Source: Closterium sp. Naga37s-1
Lineage: Eukaryota > Streptophyta > Zygnematophyceae > Desmidiales > Closteriaceae
NCBI GenBank assembly: GCA_947471745.1
Contig: CANJKZ010000538.1
Location: forward strand, 457,501 to 521,500
Reading direction: 5' to 3'
Length of the DNA: 64,000 bases
The stretch's first letter is position 1, and each line of letters opens with the position of its first letter. Position numbers and translations under genes: made by a program. Positions 10,014 through 19,689 of the stretch are shown piece after piece. The notes under the pieces were generated by a model. That model did not search any database and was not told the DNA's origin. It saw only the letters and a program-made list of their open reading frames with translations.

Positions 10014-13000
10014 ATGCATGCTGTAAGTTTTGCGGGATTCCCACCAAATGCTGCCTGCTTGTGCGCGCCGAATCAACTCTGGGTTCGCCACGCCATCATG
10101 GCAGCAGATGCTATCCTCCTCAGCGGCAACGGTCTTGCCGCCACTGCGTTCTCGAGATTTGCGTCGCCTTGCGTTTCACGCTTCGTCGCACAACCTTCGG
10201 ACGAGTGGTTTCCCGCTTCGACCTCTGTTCGTCAAACGGTCAATTGCTGCGATTCCGCGAGCTGCTGCGAAGATACAGACGCGTCGTCGTCGTCGTCGTC
10301 ATGCGAACGTTGTCGAACTTCGCACGATCAATTTCACGACTCTCCTATGGAGAGATTAAGGCTGAACGTTACCTCGCTTCGAGGTCAAATTGGCCATCTC
10401 GGTTACTTCCACGCTTTCACGAACGTCGCAAGGGACAAATCTCAAACGTTCGCCGCCCGGCAAAGACAACCAGGAACACTGAGTCGCGATAGCGTGTTTT
10501 TGGTTCGGCAAGCATTCAACGAGGCTTTCGCCGTGCCGTACGGCTCACAAATAGCTCATGACCGGGAGTTTCCATTTTTTTCTTCCCACGAGCGAAGTTG
10601 GCCTTTAATACGGCATCGCGACGCGTCAGTGAGCAGTTTTTGCGGCGTAACAGGCGGCGAGAGGCGCCTGAGCTACGCGGCACGCGGTGACCAGAGCGCA
10701 GCGGCGATGGCGGTGGTGGACGAGGCGCGCGCGGAGGCGATGAACGAGCAACGGTGGAGAACGGTGGAGGAGGAGACGGTTCTATCGTGTACCACGTTCA
10801 ACGTGCTTGCGCCGATCTACAAGAGAATGGGTGTCGAGGTAAGGCGCAGACGGAGGGAGGAGTCCGAGACCGGATGTTTTTGGTTCTTATGGGGCGGTGC
10901 GCTACTGTGTGCCATGCCCTGTGTTGCTAGCCATGCGCTGTGTTGCTTTGCCATGCAAGGTTGTGTATTGTTCCTATGATTCCACCTAACGAAGCGTTGC
11001 TTATCCCGGTCTCTCTATCTCTCTCACCGTGTGTCCGTTGTGGCAGAGCGAGAGGGAGAGCGCGTGTCAGCATGTATGGCGGGAGCGCAATCAGGAGATC
11101 ATCAAAACGCTGCTTGACACCAAGTCGTCCATCCTGTGCTTGCAGGTACCCCGATTTTAGGTTTTGTATTTCTTTGTTATTGGATGAGCCCGTAACTACG
11201 ATAAGTAGGTACACGGAACGTAAGTGTTTTTTCAGGGAACTCGGAAATCAGATCCTAGATTTAGGTTACATCTTTTGCTGTAGATTGTTATTGGCTAGGT
11301 TAGTTTCTCGAGATTGCCATCCGTTTGTGATTTCCTTCCTCACTTTTATTTCTTGTGCCAATCTGTTATGCAGGAGTGTTGGCTGGCCAATCCGGAGTGG
11401 GTAGACATGTACGACACAGCGTTACAGGGTGCTGGTTACCAGCTTCTCAAGCTGCCTCGCACAAACGCCAGGGGAGATGGTGAGCGATCACCATGCAACT
11501 GTGTATACATGCATGCGTAGACCACCACTCCCTGTGCTTCCTCAAATGTCTGCGAGCTATCTTTCCTTTGCTCCGATCAACCTTCCCTCTACTGTGTTCC
11601 CCATTACCATCGCCAGGCCTCGTGATGGACGGCAGTGAGAGCATCGGAGTGGGCGGTGGTAGACCACCACCTGCTGTTATCTTTCCAATGACTCCCCTTC
11701 GTTTCCCCTACACTTCCCCATCCCCAGGCCTCATGATGGCAGTGAGAGCGTCTGAGTGGGAGGTGGTAGACCACCACCCGCTGTGCTTCAACGACTGTGG
11801 CGACCGGGTGGCACAGATTGTCCGACTCCGAGCAAGGCGAGGAGGACGGGGAGAAGGGAATAGAAGCATGAAGGGAGGAGAGGTGGAGGAGGGGAGATGG
11901 GGGACGGGGGAGGGCAGAGGAGAGGAGGGGGAGGGAGGGGAGGAGGTGGTAGTGGCGAACACGCACTTGCTCTTCCCGCACAACGCCAACTCCAGCATTG
12001 TGCGCCTCTGCCAGGTGTGTGCCAGGTGTGTGCCAGGTGTGTGCCAGGTGTGTGCCAGGTGATGCAAGCTGTATCGGACTTAGTCCGAGGATTTTAAGTT
12101 TGACTCGAAAGTCAACTCAACACTCCGTGTGTGTGTGTCTGTGTGCATCAAGTGTACATCATCTGTGCGTGTGTGTGCGTGTGTGTGTGTGCATGTGTGT
12201 CTGCAACAGTATACAAGCTCCTGGGCTTTTGAGACGTCTCAAAGGTTGTGTGTGCGTATGTGTGTCTGTGCGTGTGTGCGTGTGTGCTCATGTGTATCCG
12301 CGCCAGGTATACAAGCTCCTGGAGCGCATTGATGGGTACAGAGAGGAGCACCACGCCGGGGCACTGCCGGTCATTCTCTGCGGGTGAGTTTTTTGCCCTT
12401 GTTATTGCCTCTATCTCAGCCTTCATCGCTGCTGTTTTCTCAGCCTCAGCCTCTGCCGCTTCGTCCGCCTTTGCTTCTCTCACTCTGCATGATGCCTGTG
12501 TGACTGTATGGCTGTGTGACAACAATGCAGGGACCTGAACGGCACGAAGCAGGGCAACGTGTACAAGCTGCTCAGGGCGCATGGCTTTGTCTCATCCTTT
12601 GATTCCGCACACCACCACAGCGACGACGACGAGCAGGTACAGCGTGCACCACATGTACTCTCTCCAGCTGTGTGCCGTCATTCATTACCACGTGTCTCTG
12701 TACCTTGTGTGTCCTCCTTTCACTCAGCACGCCACCACAGCGACGTCGATAAACAGGTACTATTTGCGCAGGTAGGTACTCACCCGTCGATCGATCAAGC
12801 ATGTAGACCACTGGAATAGCACTCGCAGCAAGCTTGGCTCTGTGCTCACCTCTCCTTGTTCCATCCCTTCATCATCTCCCTCCTCCGTTCCTCCCATTCT
12901 GGTTCCCCTCCTACCCTTCCCCCCAGTGGGTGAGTCACCGAAACCACCACGGCAACCTGTGCGGGGTGGACGATGTGTGGGTGCTCAACCCAGAGCAGCA

Positions 13001-14905
13001 CCACCGAGTGCTAACAGTTTCTTTCTCCCCCTCTCAACCCCACACCATTCCCAGTGGGTGAGTCACCGAAACCACCACGGCAACCTGTGCGGGGTGGACT
13101 ATGTGTGGGTGCTCAACCCAGAGCAGCACCACCGAACGCTTGCAGTCAACTGGCGGACGGCGGTCTTTGGCCTTATTCGATCCAAGCTCGCTTCGGCCGG
13201 CATCACCAATGTCGAGGCAGCTTTTGACTTCTTCCTGCGGGCGGGTGAAGGGCACAAAGCCATGGGCCCCCTGGCGCATGGCGGGCGAGTTTTTCCTGAA
13301 GGGGGCGCTGCAGGGGATCAGGCGGCTGCTGCTTTCAACATGGGTGATTTCCAGAGGGGACTGGACCGACTGGGGTTGACTGGCGTTGACTCCATCGGAC
13401 TGACGAGCATCGAGGTGGAGGAGCTGATGCGGTCCGCTGAATGCCAGGGGAAGGGCTGCGTTGACTTTCAAGACTTCAAGGTAGGCTAAAAGACCGTTTC
13501 TTGCGCTCCTTGCCATTTCCCTAGTTGACTCTTATTGACTTGCGTTGACTTCAATGCGCTCTTGCCTCTTCATCAGACAAACTGCCCGTGCAGGGTCAAT
13601 CACCCCGCTTGCACTCCATCCCTCCATCATCCACCATCCCCCCTTTCTCATACCCTCTCCCTATTCCTTCCTCTCGCCCTTTCCCTGTTTTTCTTCCAAT
13701 CCAATCCTGAACAGGCTCTATTTGACCAACCCACGTGGGATGACACCGTGGCAGCTCTCAGGCACTCTCTTGCCACGTCATGCTCTGCTGACTCACCTCC
13801 ACCACCTGCTGAATCAACCGCTGCGGGTGCTGCTGACGTCCACAGTACCACCTCTGACATCAGCAGTGCCTCGACTGACATCAGCACCACCTCACCCGAC
13901 ATCAGCACCACCTCAGCTGACATCAGCACCACCTCAGCTGACATCAGCAGCCCTGGTCCTCTGAGTTCAATGTGCAATCTTTCCACCACCAGCAATCAAC
14001 AAACACAGCACACTCAATGCGTATCCACAGCCATCCCCTCTCACCCGTCCTCTCCCTCCCTCCAGTTCCTACCCTCCTCGCAACCATCACGGCCCTTTTC
14101 CCCATCTTCCCACCTCTCCCCATTCCCATCATCATCACCCCTGTGTACATCTCCCATCTCACTCCTCTCGCTGTCCCCCCTCCTTCAATCGCTCCCCCAC
14201 ACTCGCACTCACTCTCTCCCAGTCATGACTTGCTCGTCGTCCTCCTCTACCCTGACCTCTTCCTCTACTCCCATCTCCTCCTCTCCGCCACCCGCTCACT
14301 CCCACCACTTATTCCACTCTTTCGAACCTTCCATGCAGTTTCCTCATCTACACCTATTCAACCATCTCTCGCTCTTCAGGTCCGGCATTTCCGACCCTAT
14401 CACAGCTTCGGCCGACCCTCTTGCCTTTTCTCATGCTGTTGCTGCCTCAGCAAGAATACAGTCATTTCAGCAGCAGCAGGAGCAGCAGCAGCATCACCAG
14501 AGCCAGCAGCAGCAGCAGCAGGAGGAGCGGCAAATAGAGGCAGAGTGTAAGAGATTGCGGAGGAAAATGGGCCTATCTGGGTGTACAGCTCTCCGAGGTG
14601 ACTGTAAAGGATGTTCTTTTAGCAAGGCTGTTGCTCTTCATATTCACTCATTGGGGGAAGGTGGGAAAACAGAGGGAAGAGTGGGAGGGACGACCGAGGG
14701 GAGGGTGAAGAAGGAGCAGCTGGGTAGTGGAACGATGCGAGGGAGCAGTGGAAGGGAGGGAGGGAGCATGCAGCTGCAAGGTGCATTGAATCTGGACGTG
14801 CTGCAGGCAACGCTGTTCCCAAGGGCCATGGAGGAGGGCGTGTGGCCGGAAGACTACACCATTTCTGACCATGCTGTGCTCACTGTGCGATTTGGGCGGA
14901 GTTGA
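10014..14905 (+). CDS. EF-hand endonuclease/exonuclease/phosphatase protein (At1g02270-like, CCR4 type)
   Basis: Eight exons join in phase into 1038 aa: 10014-10838, 11047-11145, 11374-11479, 11728-12014, 12307-12383, 12531-12636, 13055-13480, 13715-14905. Family landmarks in order are CTTFNVLAPIYKR, the Mg-binding stretch ending SSILCLQ|EC, FNDCGDRVAQI, VVVANTHLLFPH, ILCG|DLNGTKQGNVYKLL, WVSHRNHHGNLCGVDYVW, a degenerate EF-hand (ECQGKGCVDFQDFK), and DYTISDHAVLTVRF at the end. Such proteins resemble CCR4 deadenylases, but the substrate of the EF-hand type is not settled. The first 230 residues are family-unlike and look like a transit peptide; ATG 10707 is an alternative start giving 807 aa. 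An insertion of about 370 residues rich in Ser, Pro and Gln separates the EF-hand from the last catalytic motif. Introns contain exon copies. Confidence 0.9.
11612..11668 (+). repeat. Shadow copy of exon 4 start
   Basis: CCAGGCCTCGTGATGG... followed by GGTGGTAGACCACCAC resembles the true exon 4 start at 11722-11777, including its acceptor AG, but with substitutions and indels. It lies within intron 3 and is a decayed duplicate. Confidence 0.7.
12007..12062 (+). repeat. 11-bp tandem repeat carrying the exon 4 splice donor
   Basis: The end of exon 4 and its donor (TGCCAG|GTGTG) are repeated as GTGTGTGCCAG about four to five times in direct succession. Each unit restores CAG|GTG, so several equivalent 5' splice sites sit in tandem, 11 bases apart. 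Use of a distal site would shift the frame. Confidence 0.85.
12207..12223 (+). repeat. Shadow copy of exon 5 start
   Basis: CAGTATACAAGCTCCTGGG matches the true exon 5 start at 12304-12321 (CCAGGTATACAAGCTCCTGG). It lies about 100 bases upstream in the same GT-rich intron and is followed directly by a palindromic element. Confidence 0.65.
12228..12243. repeat. Palindromic element (perfect 16 bp)
   Basis: TTTGAGACGTCTCAAA, in intron 4 of the EF-hand nuclease-like gene. It belongs to a scattered family of TTGAG-N-CG-N-CTCAA palindromes. Confidence 0.9.
12722..12760 (+). repeat. Shadow copy of exon 6 end with donor
   Basis: CACGCCACCACAGCGACG... then AAACAGGTAC is a diverged copy of the exon 6 end and donor at 12607-12640 (CACACCACCACAGCG... 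GAGCAG|GTAC). The frame reads SARHHSDVDKQ against SAHHHSDDDEQ in the true exon. Confidence 0.75.
12927..13013 (+). repeat. Shadow copy of exon 7 start, nearly identical
   Basis: The 87 bases after the acceptor at 12926 repeat the start of exon 7 (13055-13141) with only a few differences, and encode the same WVSHRNHHGNLCGVD motif. Both have a pyrimidine tract and CAG acceptor. Splicing into this copy would need an extra donor after it, since its downstream sequence becomes intronic. The high identity means a recent event. Confidence 0.9.
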
Positions 14906-15084
14906 GTCGTGACGTGACTATGTGATGTGACTCTACAAGGTGGTGGGAATTGGAGCTACAAGGGTAGTTGGTTCCTGCTTTTGATTTTCCTTCGTGCAGG
15001 ATTAGGAGAGGAAGTGCCTATCGTTGTTGATGCTTGAGATGTGATGGGGGATTTTGGAGCAAGAGCTAACCAATTTTGACTTGG

Positions 15085-15090
15085 AATAAA
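15085..15090 (+). promoter_or_regulatory. Candidate polyadenylation signal
   Basis: AATAAA lies 180 bases after the stop codon at 14905, a plausible position for 3'-end processing of the upstream gene. This is inference from motif and distance only. Confidence 0.35.
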
Positions 15091-15826
15091 TGATGTACCA
15101 GTGTTATAAACAGAGTCCATTCTTGCAACGAGGACAAGCAACGTAAGCTATGAGAGAACATTCTGGAATGTGGAATATGGTGGCGTTAAGACTCTTGCAG
15201 AGAAACGGAACAACCGAAGGGAGAGTTTAGGGCGATTTTTCCACAGCGGAAACATTACTATGTGATGAACGCCACGCCACCACTTCCTCTTATTGCTTAA
15301 AAGTGAACTACAGTGATATCTAGTTTAGTTCGAACGTCATTGTAACGATCTGTAACGGAGCTCTTGCTGCTAGGCCGCCAATAATTACGCGGACGCGAAG
15401 TCAACTGCTCCACAACAAAGAATGCGACGTAGTGACGTTCATCGAGCCGCACTCCAAGAAGACATTTGCGACTCGGCAATTCGTCTCGGACAATCCCCAA
15501 TAATTGTGCGACACTCTTTTGACTTCACAACGAGCATTCCTTGCCTTGCAAGCATTCTACCCTCCCTGTCTCAAGTCGTCGTCACAACCATTTTGAACAA
15601 CAGTGGGGCAAATTTGACTGAACTAGCTTGCTCGATAAGGGTGGCCGAACAGTATTGAATTGCTCCTCCGTGCTCTCTTGACAAAACGAAAAGCATCGCG
15701 TTTGCTTCCTTTTAGCCAAGTCTTGCACATCCATTATCATGGAGTCGCATAGTTCCGGGAAAGTGATTAAGCGCATGAATAATTTAAAAACTCAATCCGT
15801 TACTCACTGACCCACGCACCCGGACA

Positions 15827-15829
<3 letters not shown>

Positions 15830-15857
<28 letters not shown>
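15830..15857 (+). repeat. Poly-T tract of 28 bases
   Basis: It is an uninterrupted homopolymer 260 bases upstream of the kinase-like ATG. It could be a reversed poly(A) tail of a retroposed sequence or simple slippage; no adjacent SINE or LINE body was recognised. Confidence 0.9.
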
Positions 15858-16116
15858 GGTGTGGTTTCCAAACGCGCTTCGTCTCCCTGGAAGTCCTGAA
15901 TTTAGCCTTAGCGCGCGGTATCTCACTTCAACCTCGTGCTCTCGGTTACCGACTCGACTGCATTTTACTCAATCCCTTCGACTCTCCCTAGCTTGGCCGG
16001 TCAGTGGCATTAGTTCTACTAGTCAGCGTATTGATAGCGAAGGTTAAGAAAAGGCCGAATTTCTACCAAAGATTCACGTCGGGGGCCCGCGCAGAGTCAC
16101 AAGAAGGCGCGGAAAG

Positions 16117-17952
16117 ATGGAGATTGCCGGGAAAGAGATGCCCCTTTGGGCACTTGTCGTAGCAGGCGTGGTCGCTGCGATCATCCTCATTGCGCTGCTC
16201 TGCATTTGCTGCCGCTGCTTCAAGTTTTCCAAAGGCTGCTGCAAAGGCTGCTACAACGTGTTCTGCTGCGGCGGCTGCTGCTGCCCCTGGAAGCGCCATC
16301 GACGCGTCGTCGCGACGGATGACGCGGATGGCGGCGCGAAGGCGACTCCATCGAACAGCCTCGGAGTCAAGTACGGCAGCGGCTACAACTCCACCGCCCC
16401 ATACGCCGCCGCTGGCGTGACGGCGATTACCATTCCGCCCGACGTCGGCGCTCCGCAACTGGCGCTGAAATCTCCGCACGCTGGCGCAAAGTTTTGGCGC
16501 AAGGTGCTGCGGTCGCCGGGGTTTAAAGACATGGCACGCAAGAGAGCCGCGCAGCAGCGGAGCATGTCTTTCCAGCAGTTCGACCTGCTACAGTTAACTC
16601 GCGCTACAAGGAACTTCAGTAAGCAGAACTTTATTGGAAAAGGAAGCACGTCCGAGGTTTACCGAGGCGCGGGGCCCAACGGAGCGCAGTGGGCGGTTAA
16701 GAGATCCGTTTGGCGGCATGGGGGCGGGGATGGCCCCATGCTGACGTTTCGCCCGGCAAACCCGGCGGCTTATGCGGAGCTAGAAGCGGATTTTATCTTC
16801 AGCGCGAAGTCTATGGCGGTTCTATGCCATCAGAATGTAATTCAACTGCTGGGTTACTGTTTCGAGTGCGGCGAGAGGGTGCTTATATACGAGTTCGTGG
16901 GCGGTCCGAGTTTGGAGTCGATGATTTTCGGGAATACCGACGTGTGGAAGGAGAAGATCATGATGTGGCGAAGGGGTTCGCGAAACGCTCGCGCGCTCAA
17001 GGACCTCGGGGTCGTCGCGGAGGGCGAGGAGGAAGGAATACCGTTCGATTTCATGCACCGGCTGCTGATCGCCGTTGATATTGCCGAGGCGCTCGCGTAT
17101 TTGCACACGGAGTTTCCTAGGCCGTATTTACTTGAGGGGCTGCATCCGAAAAACATAACTTTTGACACGAACGGCGTTCCCAAGGTGGGCAACATCGGGC
17201 GGATGAAAGTTTTGATGACCCGAGACATCACTGGCGGCTCGAGCATGCTGGGCGGGTTACCACACGCGCCGACTCTTGCCTTGCCTGGTTACATCGACCC
17301 CAGTCTCCACATTTCGAAGGAATCTTCGCCGCCCAATGACGTGTACGCGTTTGGCGTTATCCTCCTGCAGATCTTCACTGGCCGCCCAGCCGTGATTGAG
17401 AACGAACCCGGCGAAGCTACCGCGAAGCTGGACATAGGCACGTGGGTCTCGAGGCGCCTTAGGTCGGGAGGGGAAGCCAGCATAGAAAGTATAGTGGATC
17501 CGCGGCTCGGGAGCGCCTACCCTGCTGACGTCATTCAGAGAGTGTTACAGGTTGGGCTGGACTGTCAACTGTTCCCCGCTAAGAAGCGCCCCGGTATAAC
17601 AAAGGTTGCAGAGCGTCTATTGGCTATTCATGAGGAGTTGGTTAAGGAGGGTGGGGTGGTGGTGGTGGATATTCCCGAACCTGAGCCCGAGGCTGGGGAA
17701 TTCGTGGTTGGGGAGGAGGAGGGGGGGAAGGTGAGTGGAGGAGGAGAGAAGTTGGGGGTGGGGTTGGCGGAGGCCAGTGGGGAGGTGGTGGGGGAGGGGG
17801 AGGTGGAGGTTAGTAGGGAGGAGATGGGGAAGGGGGGGACGGAGGTTAGTGGGGAGGCGATGAGGGAGGGGGTGGTGGAGGTTAGTAGTGAGGAAAAGGG
17901 GAAGGGGGGGACGGATGTTAGTGGGGAGGAGATGGGAGAAGCTACAGGGTAG
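16117..17952 (+). CDS. Membrane-anchored receptor-like pseudokinase
   Basis: One exon of 611 aa from ATG 16117. There is almost no ectodomain: seven residues precede a membrane helix (about 9-29), then a striking Cys-rich juxtamembrane stretch (CCICCRC, GCCKGCYNVFCCGGCCCPW; about 30-60) likely to be palmitoylated. The kinase-like domain runs from about 150 to 500: glycine loop GKGSTSEVYRG near 174, ATP-site Lys in WAVKRS near 194, LIYEFVGGPSLESMI hinge, and DVYAFGVILLQIFTGRP. The catalytic loop HRDxxxxN is replaced by GLHPKN and the DFG motif by GNIG, so both catalytic Asp are missing and phosphotransfer is unlikely. The fold is that of plant RLK/Pelle kinases, so a scaffold or signalling role at the plasma membrane is inferred. 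The C-tail is a Gly/Glu/Val repeat. The TAG at 17950 is followed by an open extension. Confidence 0.9.
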   Translation: MEIAGKEMPLWALVVAGVVAAIILIALLCICCRCFKFSKGCCKGCYNVFCCGGCCCPWKRHRRVVATDDADGGAKATPSNSLGVKYGSGYNSTAPYAAAGVTAITIPPDVGAPQLALKSPHAGAKFWRKVLRSPGFKDMARKRAAQQRSMSFQQFDLLQLTRATRNFSKQNFIGKGSTSEVYRGAGPNGAQWAVKRSVWRHGGGDGPMLTFRPANPAAYAELEADFIFSAKSMAVLCHQNVIQLLGYCFECGERVLIYEFVGGPSLESMIFGNTDVWKEKIMMWRRGSRNARALKDLGVVAEGEEEGIPFDFMHRLLIAVDIAEALAYLHTEFPRPYLLEGLHPKNITFDTNGVPKVGNIGRMKVLMTRDITGGSSMLGGLPHAPTLALPGYIDPSLHISKESSPPNDVYAFGVILLQIFTGRPAVIENEPGEATAKLDIGTWVSRRLRSGGEASIESIVDPRLGSAYPADVIQRVLQVGLDCQLFPAKKRPGITKVAERLLAIHEELVKEGGVVVVDIPEPEPEAGEFVVGEEEGGKVSGGGEKLGVGLAEASGEVVGEGEVEVSREEMGKGGTEVSGEAMREGVVEVSSEEKGKGGTDVSGEEMGEATG

Positions 17953-18222
17953 GCGGAGGAGAGAGAAGGGGGAAGTGAGCAAGAGAGTGAAGAGAGGATC
18001 AGAAAGGAAGACGTAGGGGAGAGGGGCAGTGCGGGAGATGTGGGTGTGGAGGGGGATAGCAGCGAGGAAGGGAGGGGGGTTGAGAAAGCTGAAGATCAGA
18101 AGAAGGGGAAGAAGGGGAAGAAGGAAAAGAGGGAGAAGAAGGATAAGAAGGAGAAGAAATGGAAGGAGGAGGAGCAAGCAGACAGGGAGCAAGTGGAGGT
18201 TGGAGTGGACAGCAACGTGTAG
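17953..18222 (+). other. In-frame open extension after the kinase-like stop codon
   Basis: Directly after TAG at 17950-17952 the same frame stays open for 89 codons to TAG at 18220-18222. Its composition continues and intensifies the preceding charged repeat: Glu/Gly/Ser first, then Lys/Glu-rich (KKGKKGKKEKREKKDKKEKK) and a final VEVGVDSNV. An earlier stop created by a point change, an allelic variant, or programmed read-through would all fit. Confidence 0.6.
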
Positions 18223-18889
18223 CACACTCCCAGAAGGCAAAGTGTACACTGGTAAGATATATATCTCTCTCTCTATACATCACTTTTCCGTACTATTCCA
18301 TCGTGCACTCTTTCTACATACCATCGACTGTTCCTACTAGCCGCTATATTCCACCTCCCCCCGCTCTCGCCCTCGTGTGAGCGGGTACAATCCAAACTCT
18401 CTCCTTGTCATTCATGCCTGGCCAGGAAAGAGAATCCAGCACACGTACGCATGGAGCGGGATGCACCCAAAATGCTGGGAGAGAACTCAGGATTCAATCT
18501 CATCTCTTGTGCAATTGTGAAGGTGAATAAGAGAAAGCGTGCTGAGCTGGTTACAGCAGCACTTAAAAGGAAATGCAGAGTCTCCCCTAGTCCAGTATAC
18601 ATCTTGTTAGCAGCTTAGTGCTCTGAACTTGACTCAACTATGTAATTCTACGTATCGCAACGCGTTCTACAAAGTATAGATCAACTCTCAACATCATGGT
18701 TTTCTCCATTGCTGCAGCGCTACTTCAGCAGGGCTGTAATCTTAAAAAAAAACCCTATAACTTACCAGTGTACACCACTTCAATGCAGTAACGACTGAAA
18801 AACATGCATTGCTGCAGCGCTACTGCTGCAGTGCAATAATGCTACTGTATAAATTCCTGTAATGCTACTTCAGCAGGGCTGTAATAATA

Positions 18890-19020
18890 ATAATAAAAAA
18901 CATTACTGCCACTACCACCATCTAGTACGGTCATGTCTACGAAATCTTTTAGCGCCACCACTATTGTCTGCTGTAAACCAGCTAACGCGGGTACCATCTA
19001 ATATATAATTACGAATCTAA
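18890..19020 (+). repeat. Dispersed repeat, copy A
   Basis: CATTACTGCCACTACCACC, TAGTACGGTCATGTCTA and CTGTAAACCAGC occur in the same order as related words at 27395-27520. The pair is diverged and about 8.5 kb apart. No terminal inverted repeat or coding content was found, so the class is unknown. Confidence 0.6.
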
Positions 19021-19308
19021 TTGAAAACTATATATTGATAATCTGCTATATACTATTGTACTACCCATGGGGGGTTCCTCTTGGCCGCCAGGAGCAGAGC
19101 TCCTGACGTTACACCCAAGCACCGCGGTGAGGTGGGAACCATCGCTCGGGACCCTGTTGGGGGGGGGAGAGAGAAAAAACACAATGCAGACTGCCCGGGG
19201 GCAGATGAAAATCATCCTCAAAGCAGATGCTGCCCGTCCTTGCTGCCTGACCAGCTGTGTAATTTTGCTCACTGCAGCTAGGCTGCTGTGAGGAACAAGA
19301 GACATGGG

Positions 19309-19513
19309 TTTGAGGCGTCTCCCAAAACCCAGAGTTTGCTCACTGCAGCGACTCTGCAGTGAGAAGCACACGAGTTTTGAGACGTCTCTCAAAACTCAGG
19401 GGCGAACGGACGGGACTGACGGAACGGAAACAGAACAACAAGCTGCAGTGCACTGCAGTATACAGAACAGAACCGCCACCGGCAGTTCACAGCTGTCTTG
19501 AGGCGCCTCAAGA
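19309..19513. repeat. Three palindromic elements
   Basis: Near 19309 (TTTGAGGCGTCTCCCAAA), at 19372-19397 (11-bp arms GAGTTTTGAGA/TCTCAAAACTC) and at 19496-19513 (perfect TCTTGAGGCGCCTCAAGA), about 60 and 120 bases apart in non-genic sequence. Confidence 0.85.
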
Positions 19514-19689
19514 ACAGCACACAAGGACCTCACCCCTCACCCCTCACCCCTCACCCCTCGCCCCTCCTCCCTCCCGTGTAGCTGCTGCAGCCGCGCCTCC
19601 CGCTCTACAGCCGCCCCCACCAGCTCTGCTCTCTGCCATGCTGCGCCCTGCCACACAGGAATGCAAGAGGGAGATCTAAGGAAAGAGGT

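Larger units (their letters stand above)
14906..16116. other. Intergenic between two plus-strand genes
   Basis: No gene is supported. It contains the 3' UTR candidate of the gene ending at 14905 and, at 15830-15857, an uninterrupted run of 28 T. The stretch after the T run is AT-poor and probably holds the promoter and leader of the kinase-like gene at 16117. Confidence 0.6.
18223..19680. other. Gene-poor stretch with short palindromes and dispersed repeats
   Basis: No gene is supported. Sequence around GCTGCAGCGCTACT(TCAGCAGGG) occurs near 18712, 18812 and 18860. The 18890-19020 part resembles 27395-27520. Three palindromic elements lie at about 19309, 19372 and 19496. Confidence 0.6.

Noticed and set aside
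9752-10492. Separate 246-codon plus-strand gene upstream of the nuclease-like gene
   Set aside because: It overlaps exon 1 in another frame and has no family feature; the frame from 10014 leads directly into conserved nuclease motifs.
18040-18222. Independent small Lys-rich gene
   Set aside because: It lacks an ATG start and lies in the same frame as the kinase-like gene directly after its stop, so it is better seen as a cut-off tail.
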